Below are positions 1-7,335 of a stretch of DNA of 56,851 bases, one piece after another. Origin of the DNA: a virus; the IMG/VR virus record IMGVR_UViG_3300034082_002860, positions 1 through 56,851 of that record; one strand, 5' to 3'. Position 1 is the stretch's first letter; each line of letters opens with the position of its first letter. The notes beneath the pieces were generated by a model that was not told the origin of the DNA, ran no database searches, and saw only the letters and a program-made list of their open reading frames with translations. The translations under genes and the position numbers were made by a program.

Positions 1-184
1 CCTCATTGATGTTATTCACAATTGATGCATTCATCTTATCCAATGTTTCAAATGGGCGTGTTTGTTTCTCTGGTACATCACCATTAGGCAATCTCCAATT
101 AGTTATTCCACGACATATGTTTGTGTGTGAATAGTGTGTGTCCGAAGTCACCCATACTTTTCTATCGTTATCAATCTTTAACAT
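1..184 (-). CDS. Calcineurin-like metallophosphoesterase, N-terminal part
   Basis: The reading frame starts at 184 and runs off the left edge without a stop, so only the first 61 residues are visible. Residues 10-23 read VWVTSDTHYSHTNI, the first metal-binding block (D-x-H) of calcineurin-like phosphoesterases, with a second His at 20. The spacing matches small phage phosphoesterases that begin with this block right after the start. The start codon overlaps the end of the upstream membrane-protein gene by 14 nt, suggesting co-translation. Substrate cannot be inferred. The family call rests on one motif; the remaining metal ligands lie outside the window. Confidence 0.75.
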   Translation of the reverse strand, partial: MLKIDNDRKVWVTSDTHYSHTNICRGITNWRLPNGDVPEKQTRPFETLDKMNASIVNNINE

Positions 185-584
185 TACTCCTTAAAAATTT
201 GAAGTCCTTTAATTTATTTTTATCTATTCTTTCTATTGCCGACCTAATTGCTTCATCTCTTTCTGATTGTGCTCGTTCAATTCGTGATATAGGTGGTGGA
301 GGTGGAATGGATCTACCAAAACTTGTCATTCGTTGTCTATTAATTTCTGACATTGTTCTAAACCATCCTCTATGTCTATTATTACTCTCCTGTTCCATTA
401 CCCCATAATATTTCTTCTTCTCTTCAACATCCTTTCCTACTATTAAAGCTAATATTGGTCCTAACAATATTGCACCTATTACCATATCCAAACCTAATGT
501 GTAATGTTTATTATGATAATACATCACATATACGGATGAGGTTGCCCAAACCAATATTATAAAGATTAATAGTAATATATTCAT
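171..584 (-). CDS. Small membrane protein with two N-terminal TM segments
   Basis: Protein of 137 residues. I start it at 584 rather than at the in-frame ATG at 644, because the latter lies inside a terminator hairpin and because a good promoter ends 5 nt before 584. Residues 1-23 and about 31-50 are hydrophobic and look membrane-spanning. The rest is charged, with a five-proline run and a basic-acidic tail, and probably faces the cytoplasm. I do not recognise a family. It is followed by the metallophosphoesterase, whose start it overlaps. Confidence 0.65.
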   Translation of the reverse strand: MNILLLIFIILVWATSSVYVMYYHNKHYTLGLDMVIGAILLGPILALIVGKDVEEKKKYYGVMEQESNNRHRGWFRTMSEINRQRMTSFGRSIPPPPPISRIERAQSERDEAIRSAIERIDKNKLKDFKFLRSNVKD

Positions 585-589
585 ACCAA

Positions 590-621
590 CAAAGATATGA
601 AATGTTTTTGAATATACAAAA
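590..621 (-). promoter_or_regulatory. Bacteroidetes-type promoter
   Basis: Read on the minus strand: TTTTG, 19 nt, TATCTTTG, then 5 nt to the ATG at 584. This matches the known Bacteroidetes housekeeping promoter (TTTG at -33, TAnnTTTG at -7). Transcription would start at or almost at the ATG, giving a leaderless message. The same elements with identical spacing occur at 9676-9707. Confidence 0.6.
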
Positions 622-626
622 TAATA

Positions 627-656
627 CAAAAAAAATCCCCACATTTCTGTGGGGAT
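627..656 (-). terminator. Intrinsic terminator
   Basis: On the minus strand a perfect 9-bp stem (ATCCCCACA / TGTGGGGAT at 635-643 and 648-656) with a 4-nt loop is followed by a run of eight T. It lies downstream of the 410-residue gene ending at 713 and separates it from the promoter at 590-621. Confidence 0.85.
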
Positions 657-660
657 CAGG

Positions 661-703
661 GCGAAACACGTACGTGTGTCAGTCCAAGGATACTCACCTT
701 GGA
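661..703. other. Compact inverted-repeat region before terminator
   Basis: Between the stop at 713 and the terminator lie two further foldable elements: a 12-nt palindrome ACACGTACGTGT at 666-677 and a 7-bp stem TCCAAGG / CCTTGGA at 683-689 and 697-703 with a 7-nt loop. The segment is much richer in G+C than its surroundings. It could be a structured 3' end or a small RNA processed from the message. I do not recognise a known RNA family. Confidence 0.4.
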
Positions 704-712
704 GGGGCTCAA

Positions 713-1945
713 TTATTTTTTTAACTTTTTAAGTTTATCTATTCTTTTAATAACTTCTTTAGCAATCCCAACTCCTTCGTTTACCGTAGGTTTTTTGGTG
801 ATGTCATATTGTTTAACGTTAGCAAGTTTCAATGTCTCAACTGGTTTAAATTTAGTCATTATAGTATCTCTTAATTCATCCAATGCTTCAATAAGTGAGG
901 TCTTGATAGGTAAACTATCTATAATTGTCATTTTATCATCAAACTGAGTTCCTGGTTCTAATTCAGCCGTCTTTCTAAATGTAAGGTCTTTATCCAATGT
1001 TAAACCGTTAACCCATCTATCTTCTTTTAATTTTCTACCAAATTTAGTTTTAAATCTAATAGTCCATAGATATTGATTATCAAGCATCGTTCCTTTAATT
1101 GATAAGTCCATTCTAACTGTTACATCCAAGTTCTCCTCATCAAAACCATATGCGTCCAACATATATGATGGGGTCTTACCCATATATTGTTTACTATTCT
1201 TTTTTGTTTCTTCCCAATTCATATAGAGTTCATTGAATTGACGAGCCAAATGATATGATTTAAATTCGTCCTCTAATTTCTTACCTGTAATTCTCGCAGT
1301 TACAAACTTTAAGAATTGTGTTGATGATAAATAAGAATTAAATGTGTGTGTTTGATAATTAACTTCTTGATTATCAACTCTACCATATCTATTCAAATGT
1401 TTTCTATCTCTTGATTTAACCTCAGGAATACTTAACCTTTCTAAACGAGCCGATACTTCAGGATTACCTAAGTATTCTTCAACCAAACGATTCAATTCAA
1501 TCTTAATCTTTGTTGTTGCTGGTTTATTAACTCCAGAATGTTGATAAGATGTTCCAACCTGAGCATTTCTTGGTGGGTATTTAAGTTTCTTTCCTGAAAC
1601 CAATTCAGGTTCTTTACCAAATTTGTCAGTTAAAGAATCTAACCATTCTTGATTAGCTTCCTTAAATGCCTCTAACTCAGCTCCATCTAAAGGAACCCAA
1701 ATACGTTCTTCACCCGCTACAAGTTCTTTTTTCTTCTTACCTGTGTTAGGATCTTCAGTGGTGTTTATTTTATTTAGTTGAAACCCGTCAGGTATTTCAG
1801 ATGTATTTCCATCTTTAAAAATTGGTCTGAATGCAACAACTTTACCCGATGTATCTTGAGTTCCTTTCGGATTATACGCCATTTCATCTACATCAGATTG
1901 TTCTTGTAATTGAACTAATAAATCTTTCTTTGATATTTCTTTCAT
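713..1945 (-). CDS. Uncharacterised 410-residue protein, possible virion component
   Basis: Soluble-looking, lysine-rich protein with no signal peptide or membrane segment. It starts MKEISKKDLL and ends in a basic tail (about residues 385-410). No family motif is recognisable. Upstream is the AGTATTTATA element shared with the tail-fibre gene and two other virion-like genes, so late expression and a structural role are plausible. A strong terminator follows, so it is probably monocistronic. The virion role is inferred only from the shared upstream motif. Confidence 0.6.
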   Translation of the reverse strand: MKEISKKDLLVQLQEQSDVDEMAYNPKGTQDTSGKVVAFRPIFKDGNTSEIPDGFQLNKINTTEDPNTGKKKKELVAGEERIWVPLDGAELEAFKEANQEWLDSLTDKFGKEPELVSGKKLKYPPRNAQVGTSYQHSGVNKPATTKIKIELNRLVEEYLGNPEVSARLERLSIPEVKSRDRKHLNRYGRVDNQEVNYQTHTFNSYLSSTQFLKFVTARITGKKLEDEFKSYHLARQFNELYMNWEETKKNSKQYMGKTPSYMLDAYGFDEENLDVTVRMDLSIKGTMLDNQYLWTIRFKTKFGRKLKEDRWVNGLTLDKDLTFRKTAELEPGTQFDDKMTIIDSLPIKTSLIEALDELRDTIMTKFKPVETLKLANVKQYDITKKPTVNEGVGIAKEVIKRIDKLKKLKK

Positions 1946-1966
1946 TTGAGTATACTTCTATGTCTA

Positions 1967-1976
1967 TATAAATACT
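1967..1976 (-). promoter_or_regulatory. AGTATTTATA element (putative late promoter)
   Basis: AGTATTTATA on the minus strand, 21 nt before the ATG at 1945. The same string or a close variant precedes the genes at 33920, 37104, 51178 and (plus strand) 14859. Confidence 0.45.
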
Positions 1977-1989
1977 CCAATTATTTAAT

Positions 1990-2409
1990 TTAGTTCACGT
2001 TCCAAGACGGGTCATTCTTCATTTCTTCTTTAAGATGACATTCAATATGATCCACTCCCATTAAGTAATCGTAATCTACATTAGATGTGTCTTTACCACA
2101 TAGACCACAAACCCATTGATTAGGTACCTTTTCAGGTTTACCGTAAGTGTCCCAATATTGTTGTCTAACTTTTGCCCCCAATTGCATATCGTTAGGTGTT
2201 CCTAAAATATCTTCAGCCGAAATTGTAAGTAAGGTTGTACGATTTTTCATGGTTCTCGTTACATAATCCTCTTCAATATTTGAGGTCTTATTATAACATT
2301 CTTTACAACATTGACCAGCACCTTCTACATAACCATATCTATGGTCGATGTGTGTGTTAATATCTACATTAGTTTCTTTTCCACAAAGGATACAAATTTC
2401 GTTTGGCAT
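1990..2409 (-). CDS. Duplicated zinc-finger protein
   Basis: Protein of 139 residues containing two related Cys/His modules. The first (residues 5-40) has CILCGKET, an HIDH pair and CCKECY. The second (about 99-127) has CGLCGKDT and VDHIECH. The C-x2-C-G-K-[DE]-T pattern followed by D/H-H suggests that each module binds zinc, as in zinc ribbons or HNH-like folds. A complete nuclease active site is not evident. The function is likely nucleic-acid or protein binding. About 64 nt of AT-rich sequence without a clear promoter precede it. Confidence 0.6.
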   Translation of the reverse strand: MPNEICILCGKETNVDINTHIDHRYGYVEGAGQCCKECYNKTSNIEEDYVTRTMKNRTTLLTISAEDILGTPNDMQLGAKVRQQYWDTYGKPEKVPNQWVCGLCGKDTSNVDYDYLMGVDHIECHLKEEMKNDPSWNVN

Positions 2410-2473
2410 AAATTAAGTTTTAGAATACTAATTTAAATAATTTATTTTGTAATTCAAAAGAAAATGTAAAATA

Positions 2474-3958
2474 TTATACTATTGTTTGAGCAATTTTGTT
2501 AGCTTGGGAAGCTATAGAATTTACCGATTTTTCGTAATCAGGTCCAGCATATCTTAATCCTGAATGATTTACAAAGTTATTAACTAAGTCGTTGGCCGTT
2601 TTACCTTTACCTAAGTATCTATTTGCAATTAAATTATAATACGTGTTAATTCCTGATTGAACGTCTCCATAAACTACATCGGCACCATCATCCGTATTCC
2701 CTACATTAAATGGATTACGTGTCTTAATTGGTCTACTATTTGGATTGTTGTTACCAATCCCACCTTCTGTTGCTAATTGAGCCAATGCCAATTCAGCAGG
2801 CACAAATTTTTGATACTTGTCAAATGCTTGTTTAGCTGCTGTTGCCATCATTGCACCTGTGATATTCAATAAGTTAGGTTTTCGTGTATCAATGAATTTT
2901 TGACAGATTTTAGAATACTTTTCAAAATCTTCTGATTTAGTTAAGTCCAAATCGGTAAATTGAGCACCTCCACCTGTTACTACCTTATCAATGTATTGAT
3001 TCAACTCTTCAGATGTAACTCCCTTTTGTTTTAATAAATCCAATAATTTTTTTAACATTTCAGGTGTTGCATCAATATTTGAAACTTGGGAAGATTGTTG
3101 TGCCCCTCCTGTCATTACGATACCACTTTTGTTTATATAATCCAATGGATTAACTAACTGACCGTTTTTTCTTAATGTAAAATGTAAATGTCTTCCGTCG
3201 CTCCTACCATGACCAACATCACTTGAATCTCCACCACTTATACCTAAAACCTCACCTTGTTTAACTTGTTGTCCCGCTTTAACATTAATTTTTTGCATGT
3301 GGCAGTATCCTGTCTTGAATCCACCAGCGTGATTTATAATAATAGTACCACCACAATCGTCATTTTTGATTTCACCAACCTCAACAATACCATCTGCTGG
3401 CGATTTAACTTGTGCCGCGTTTGCCGCCAAATCAACACCGTTATGTGAACCACCACCTCGTGAACCAAATCCTGAATTAACTGATGTTTTGTCTAATGGA
3501 GAATTTAAAGCCGCCTCTAACAAACTTAATTTAATTTTTATCACCGATTCTTTTATCGGATTTTCTGATGTGATGTTTATATCATTATCTGTAGCGAATT
3601 TTTGAACTGAACTTGCAGTTTCAGGTCCAAATAGACCATCTACACCATGTTTTGGTAAATCGTAACCAAGTAACATCAACCCAATTTGCATTGATTCAAC
3701 CTCTTTTTGATAAGTCATTGAACCTAAACTTTGTTCTTTCAATCCACCATTTTCGATTGATTTTTGAATGGTATCGTAAAAATCTTGGATATCATTAGAA
3801 ACTAAATCGGCCTTACTAGGTTCGTCAATTTTCTTTTGAATACCGCTGTCTTTGGTTTTTCCCAATAAAAAATCAAGAAATCCTTCTTTAACTGATTCTT
3901 CACCATACGTTATACCATGAATTCTTTCTAATTCTTCTTGCAAGGTTCTTTTCTTCAT
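2474..3958 (-). CDS. Modular peptidoglycan hydrolase (PG-binding, M23, glucosaminidase-like)
   Basis: Protein of 494 residues. I choose the ATG at 3958 (MKKRTLQEEL) because the frame upstream overlaps another gene. The N-terminal 80 residues are charged. A peptidoglycan-binding repeat lies at about 88-122 (GVDGLFGPET). An M23 metallo-endopeptidase follows at about 160-275, with ligands H172, D176 and the HLH pair 257-259, plus H220. The C-terminal region, about 385-494, resembles a muramidase/glucosaminidase-type lysozyme (AQLATEGGIG, then TRNPFNVGN). It probably cuts the cell wall, either as a tail-associated lysin during entry or as an endolysin; no signal peptide is visible. Confidence 0.85.
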   Translation of the reverse strand: MKKRTLQEELERIHGITYGEESVKEGFLDFLLGKTKDSGIQKKIDEPSKADLVSNDIQDFYDTIQKSIENGGLKEQSLGSMTYQKEVESMQIGLMLLGYDLPKHGVDGLFGPETASSVQKFATDNDINITSENPIKESVIKIKLSLLEAALNSPLDKTSVNSGFGSRGGGSHNGVDLAANAAQVKSPADGIVEVGEIKNDDCGGTIIINHAGGFKTGYCHMQKINVKAGQQVKQGEVLGISGGDSSDVGHGRSDGRHLHFTLRKNGQLVNPLDYINKSGIVMTGGAQQSSQVSNIDATPEMLKKLLDLLKQKGVTSEELNQYIDKVVTGGGAQFTDLDLTKSEDFEKYSKICQKFIDTRKPNLLNITGAMMATAAKQAFDKYQKFVPAELALAQLATEGGIGNNNPNSRPIKTRNPFNVGNTDDGADVVYGDVQSGINTYYNLIANRYLGKGKTANDLVNNFVNHSGLRYAGPDYEKSVNSIASQANKIAQTIV

Positions 3959-3986
3959 ACGATTATAAATATCCCGAATAGTCGTT

Positions 3987-4148
3987 TTATCCCAAATAAT
4001 CCTTGTCCTCATCGTCAAATTCACCGAACAAGTCCTCACCCTTATAGTTAGGGTGGTTTTCCTTCATATGGTCAATACCTCTAACCCAAAAGAAAGCGAT
4101 TATTACCGCTAAAACAAAACTACATCCAATACCAATTACGTATCCCAT
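3987..4148 (-). CDS. Small single-pass membrane protein (53 aa)
   Basis: A short gene starting MGYVIGIGCSFVLAV. Residues 2-22 form one membrane span. The tail, from about residue 27, is hydrophilic and very acidic (GEFDDEDKDYLG). It fills the space between the hydrolase gene and the HExxH gene, with 3 nt to the latter's stop. The role is unknown. Proximity to a lytic enzyme raises the possibility of a holin- or spanin-like helper, but nothing in the sequence proves it. Confidence 0.6.
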   Translation of the reverse strand: MGYVIGIGCSFVLAVIIAFFWVRGIDHMKENHPNYKGEDLFGEFDDEDKDYLG

Positions 4149-4151
4149 AAC

Positions 4152-4835
4152 TTATTTAATTAATTTTTTAAAATTACTTTTAAACTCCTTTTCATACACT
4201 TTTAGTTCCTTTGTGTTCAATCCATTATATAACCCCGTTGACATGAACGCTTGAATCTCATCGTCAATAATTTTCTTGTCGTTAACATAACCCATCTTAA
4301 TAAGTTTCTTTTTTAACTTATCATAATGAGTTGGTTTAATATTACCAATAAGTTCATTTACCTTTTTCTTATATTCTTTGTTAGTGAAATATAAACCATG
4401 AGCAATTTCATGATTCATTGTTCCTTTATCTTTGGAACTCGCACCAATCAAATACCAATCACATCTTGTTCCATTATTTTTATTTTGTGAATCAATTGCA
4501 CAGTAATAATAAATGTCGTTCATTATTACATCATACTCGGTTTCTTTATAAAAAGCATCAACTCCTCCGTCCAATATATTTGATGGGATATTATATCCGG
4601 CCCAATCATCGGGATATGTAAATGTTCTTTTCTTCCACATATCTTTGTAATGTCTCATATATTCCATCCAAGTAAAACGTTTACCTCTAAACTTTTTATA
4701 TGGTGATTCATAATATTCTTGATAACGACAGAATAACATTGCACGATCATAGTCATCATCAACTGTTGCACAATAAATTTGTGGGACAATTTCTTTAACC
4801 ACACCTTTAACTAAAGGATGTTTAATTTTTTTCAT
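4152..4835 (-). CDS. Putative zinc metallopeptidase (HExxH)
   Basis: Protein of 227 residues, started at 4835 (MKKIKHPLVK). Residues 142-146 are HEIAH, the zinc-binding and catalytic motif of gluzincin-type peptidases, followed by a Gly. Glu193 in DDEIQAF could be the third ligand. The remaining sequence is rich in Tyr and Lys and matches no family I can name. Substrate unknown. It overlaps the preceding PQ-loop-like gene by 14 nt, so the two are probably co-translated. The motif is clear, but activity is inferred. Confidence 0.6.
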   Translation of the reverse strand: MKKIKHPLVKGVVKEIVPQIYCATVDDDYDRAMLFCRYQEYYESPYKKFRGKRFTWMEYMRHYKDMWKKRTFTYPDDWAGYNIPSNILDGGVDAFYKETEYDVIMNDIYYYCAIDSQNKNNGTRCDWYLIGASSKDKGTMNHEIAHGLYFTNKEYKKKVNELIGNIKPTHYDKLKKKLIKMGYVNDKKIIDDEIQAFMSTGLYNGLNTKELKVYEKEFKSNFKKLIK

Positions 4836-5040
4836 ACATTTTATTTTTAACAAACCAAATAATGTGTGTTATTAATATTGCTAAATTGACAAACATAGTT
4901 GGGTTATTTGTTATAAAATAACCATAACATATCCACATAACACAAGCAACACTATTCATCAATCTTAATTTCCACATTGTTTTAAATGTCATAGACACTA
5001 ACACAACTACTGACGACATCCAACCCAATAGTTCAATCAT
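4822..5040 (-). CDS. Small three-helix membrane protein, YgjV/SemiSWEET-like
   Basis: Protein of 72 residues with three predicted membrane helices (about 2-18, 28-43, 46-65). The arrangement GWMSSVVVLVSMTFK, then KLRLMN and WICYGY resembles the half-transporter fold of YgjV and SemiSWEET proteins, which work as dimers. No substrate can be assigned. Its start overlaps the end of the preceding 33-residue gene by 8 nt and its end overlaps the HExxH gene. Confidence 0.5.
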   Translation of the reverse strand: MIELLGWMSSVVVLVSMTFKTMWKLRLMNSVACVMWICYGYFITNNPTMFVNLAILITHIIWFVKNKMYEKN

Positions 5041-5134
5041 CTTTAATTTTATTAATTTGTCTAAGCATATTTACTAACGAAAAAACGGATAATGTTGCAA
5101 ATGCAACGTAACCGATTATAATTAACATTTCCAT
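5033..5134 (-). CDS. Tiny single-span membrane protein (33 aa)
   Basis: Starts MEMLIIIGYVAFATLSV with a hydrophobic helix at residues 3-23 and a short basic and acidic tail. It overlaps the next gene by 8 nt and follows the methylase gene's stop by 17 nt, a layout typical of a real co-translated phage gene. Function unknown. Confidence 0.5.
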   Translation of the reverse strand: MEMLIIIGYVAFATLSVFSLVNMLRQINKIKDD

Positions 5135-5151
5135 ATTATTTAATTTTTAAT

Positions 5152-5766
5152 TTATAAACAACTTTTTAATATCTCATAACATAGGTCTTCTGGTATCTTA
5201 CTTCTTTCATAAGCATTAGCTCTACCTTGTGTGCCAGTTCTTGATCCTCTTGGTGCCGCAACGTGACAAGGGTCACCATTCTTACACATCTTACGAGGAA
5301 CCCACACATCACTGTTAGTCCATATGTCTGTTGGTTTCATACGTTCATCACCATATTGACAATAGGTAACCGTTTGGCGTTTCAAATTTTGAACCAAATC
5401 CATTTTACGAAGTAATCCTCGTGGATTTTCCATAAACCAATGTTGGGGTTTATAGTGGTCAATAATCTCTAACGTTTTCTTTACGAGTTCTATACCTAAT
5501 CGAGCGGTATCTGTATTAGGGATATAAGCCCCTTTACCACCTGTCCAATGGTGACCAATTGCGGCAACGCTAAACCCAGTACAGGGTGGTGATGCCCATA
5601 TTACATCTGGTTTAAATGGAACTTTCTTATAATCAAAATCTAATATACTAACCGCGTAGTTAATACCTTCAAAGTCAATAAGGTCGGAAGAAAAAACTTC
5701 CATACCAAGTTTTTCGGCAATTTTACCTACTGAACGACTTCCCGCAAATAATTCTAATACCTTCAT
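5152..5766 (-). CDS. Short C5-cytosine-methyltransferase-like protein
   Basis: Protein of 204 residues with the core motifs of C5-cytosine DNA methylases: motif I LELFAGSRSVG (4-14), catalytic loop SPPCTGFS with Cys62, and ENPRG (113-117) in place of ENV. The long target-recognition and motif IX-X region of host-type enzymes is missing, as in several compact phage methylases. It probably modifies phage DNA to evade restriction. A fuller C5 methylase is encoded at 8680-9654, so the two may recognise different sites. A TATATTATA promoter-like element lies 3 nt before the start. Confidence 0.75.
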   Translation of the reverse strand: MKVLELFAGSRSVGKIAEKLGMEVFSSDLIDFEGINYAVSILDFDYKKVPFKPDVIWASPPCTGFSVAAIGHHWTGGKGAYIPNTDTARLGIELVKKTLEIIDHYKPQHWFMENPRGLLRKMDLVQNLKRQTVTYCQYGDERMKPTDIWTNSDVWVPRKMCKNGDPCHVAAPRGSRTGTQGRANAYERSKIPEDLCYEILKSCL

Positions 5767-5769
5767 AGG

Positions 5770-5796
5770 TATAATATAATAAAAATAAATGAAAAA
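5770..5796 (-). promoter_or_regulatory. TTCA-N10-TTATATTATA element (putative phage promoter)
   Basis: Minus strand TTTTTCA, 10 nt, TTATATTATA, then 3 nt to the ATG at 5766. Same elements and spacing occur before the starts at 33664 and 44654, and on the plus strand before 24875. Confidence 0.5.
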
Positions 5797-5802
5797 TAAA
5801 AA

Positions 5803-6132
5803 TTAGAGAGCAAAACTTTCTCCACATCCGCAAGTGCGGCTCGCCGACGGATTAATCCAATTAAAACCCCTTCCGTTTAATCCATCAGAATAATCTAATT
5901 CAGTGCCATATAGATATAAAAGTGATTTTTTATCTATAATCACCCTCAATACGTTTAAATCAACGACTTCATCCATATCTGTTACATTATCGTCAAAATC
6001 CATAGCGTAAGATAAACCACTACATCCACCTCCTTTAACTCCAACACGAAGAAAATGGGTGTCAGGTGTTATTCCTTTTTCCGTCATCAACTCAACAACG
6101 TGTTCAAGTGCTTTGTCCGAAACTGTAACCAT
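5803..6132 (-). CDS. A-type iron-sulfur carrier (HesB/IscA family)
   Basis: Protein of 109 residues, full length for the family. It has the three cluster-binding cysteines: Cys37 in GGGCSGLSY, and Cys101 and Cys103 in CGCGESF near the C terminus. The family receives Fe-S clusters from the IscU scaffold and hands them to target enzymes. It lies 1 nt downstream of the ferredoxin gene and in line with iscU, so the three form one operon. No cysteine desulfurase is visible; sulfur would come from the host. Confidence 0.92.
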   Translation of the reverse strand: MVTVSDKALEHVVELMTEKGITPDTHFLRVGVKGGGCSGLSYAMDFDDNVTDMDEVVDLNVLRVIIDKKSLLYLYGTELDYSDGLNGRGFNWINPSASRTCGCGESFAL

Positions 6133-6133
6133 T

Positions 6134-6442
6134 TTAATTGTATTTTAAACCAAAGAACTCGTAATTTTTATGAACGTATTCTTCTTCGCCAGCCTTAATT
6201 GCTAAATCTTCATCTTCATAGATAGCGCTAACAGGACACTCAGGAACACATGCACCACAATTGATACAAGTGTCAGGGTTTATATAAAGTTGTCCACCAG
6301 GGAACGCATCTTTACCTTGTTCACCCACTTCTGAACCTGAACCTTCAACATTTATTGGTCCGTGAATACAATCAACCGGACATGCATTTGCACATGCGGT
6401 ATCCATACAATCAACACAACTACTTCCAATAATAAAACTCAT
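6134..6442 (-). CDS. Bacterial-type 7Fe/8Fe ferredoxin
   Basis: Protein of 102 residues with two cysteine clusters. The first is C9, C12, C17, C21 and C25 (CVDCMDTACANACPVDC). The second is C59, C62, C65 and C69 in CINCGACVPECP. This fits a two-cluster bacterial ferredoxin of the 3Fe-4S/4Fe-4S or 2[4Fe-4S] type with a C-terminal extension. It would act as a small electron carrier, either for cluster assembly or for phage Fe-S enzymes. It sits between iscU and the A-type carrier with 1 and 13 nt gaps. Confidence 0.92.
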   Translation of the reverse strand: MSFIIGSSCVDCMDTACANACPVDCIHGPINVEGSGSEVGEQGKDAFPGGQLYINPDTCINCGACVPECPVSAIYEDEDLAIKAGEEEYVHKNYEFFGLKYN

Positions 6443-6455
6443 AATTTATTTTTTT

Positions 6456-6866
6456 TTATACATGTGAAGCGTCAAAGATTATTTCCTCTAATCCTTGTTT
6501 CTTCCTATAATCGTTTATTGCAGATTTAATAGCGTCCTCAGCTAAAACTGAACAGTGAATCTTAACCGGTGGTAGATTTAATTCTTCCACTAAATCCATA
6601 TTATCAATTGTCAATGCCACATCGACGCTCTTTCCTTTTAACCATTCAGTTGCTACAGATGAAGATGCAATTGCTGAACCACATCCAAATGTTTTGAATT
6701 TTGCATCAACAATAATATTATCAATTACTTCTATTTGTAATCTCATCACATCACCACACTCGGGAGCCCCAACCAATCCGGTACCTACGTTTGATTTGGA
6801 CTTATCTAATGTCCCCACATTTTGTGGATTGGAATAATGATCTAAAACTTTTTCTGAATACGCCAT
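6456..6866 (-). CDS. iscU: IscU iron-sulfur scaffold protein
   Basis: Protein of 136 residues, full family length. The three scaffold cysteines are present at 37, 62 and 105 with Asp39 and His104, in the contexts GAPECGDVM, FGCGSAIASSS and KIHCSVLAEDAI. Residues 98-102 are LPPVK, the signature by which the chaperone HscA recognises IscU; SufU lacks it and has a zinc-site insertion that is absent here. The protein therefore looks like a working ISC-type scaffold expecting host IscS, HscA and HscB. It is first in an operon with ferredoxin and the A-type carrier. Confidence 0.93.
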   Translation of the reverse strand: MAYSEKVLDHYSNPQNVGTLDKSKSNVGTGLVGAPECGDVMRLQIEVIDNIIVDAKFKTFGCGSAIASSSVATEWLKGKSVDVALTIDNMDLVEELNLPPVKIHCSVLAEDAIKSAINDYRKKQGLEEIIFDASHV

Positions 6867-6889
6867 ATTAGTTGTTTATATGATAAATA

Positions 6890-7030
6890 TCATCTTTTCT
6901 TTTTAAATAAATCTGATAATTTATTACCTGGTTTAGTTATTCTACCGTTGTCATCCATCATAGGTGCGGTGTACATTTCGTATACCATCCAAAGAGTGGT
7001 TCCAACAATACCAATTATAAAATAGATCAT
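6890..7030 (-). CDS. Small membrane-anchored protein (46 aa)
   Basis: Starts MIYFIIGIVGTTLWMVYEMY with one N-terminal membrane helix (2-19) and a basic tail ending FKKKR. It overlaps the stop of the preceding gene by 4 nt (ATGA), a strong sign of translational coupling. No family recognised. Confidence 0.55.
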   Translation of the reverse strand: MIYFIIGIVGTTLWMVYEMYTAPMMDDNGRITKPGNKLSDLFKKKR

Positions 7031-7335
7031 ATACTTAAAGTTTTACTTTTCCAAAATTGGTACCATTTACGTTTAGGTGCGGGTTGACATTGTGAGAATG
7101 GATTATCTCCAAATGAAACTCTACCTAAATATTTTGTAGACATCATGTTTAAAAATATTTCATGATATTCTTGAGGTATTGTGTTAAAATCTGCCGATAT
7201 TTCAACATTCAAACTTATTACTCCATTTTCAGGTGTGGTTAAATATAATGTTTGGTATGTATTAACATATTGAGATGATTTCATCTCCATGTTATTTCCA
7301 CCACCTAAAAATATTTCAGTTTCCTTATTTTTCAT
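7027..7335 (-). CDS. Uncharacterised 102-residue protein
   Basis: Soluble protein with a hydrophilic N terminus, a central part with alternating hydrophobic residues that suggests beta strands, and a Lys/Trp-rich end. No motif recognised. Its start overlaps the previous gene by 11 nt; an alternative start is Met16. Part of the 7886-6890 chain of overlapping small genes. Confidence 0.5.
   Translation of the reverse strand: MKNKETEIFLGGGNNMEMKSSQYVNTYQTLYLTTPENGVISLNVEISADFNTIPQEYHEIFLNMMSTKYLGRVSFGDNPFSQCQPAPKRKWYQFWKSKTLSI

Noticed and set aside
585-644. N-terminal 20 residues of the longer version of the 171-584 gene
   Set aside because: The ATG at 644 lies inside the intrinsic terminator, and a promoter is placed between it and the start at 584.
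657-712. Self-cleaving ribozyme or tRNA-like element
   Set aside because: I looked for hammerhead core boxes and tRNA arms and found neither complete.
1967-1974. T4-type late promoter TATAAATA on the plus strand
   Set aside because: There is no plus-strand gene to serve downstream; the same bases read on the minus strand are positioned before a gene in repeated fashion.
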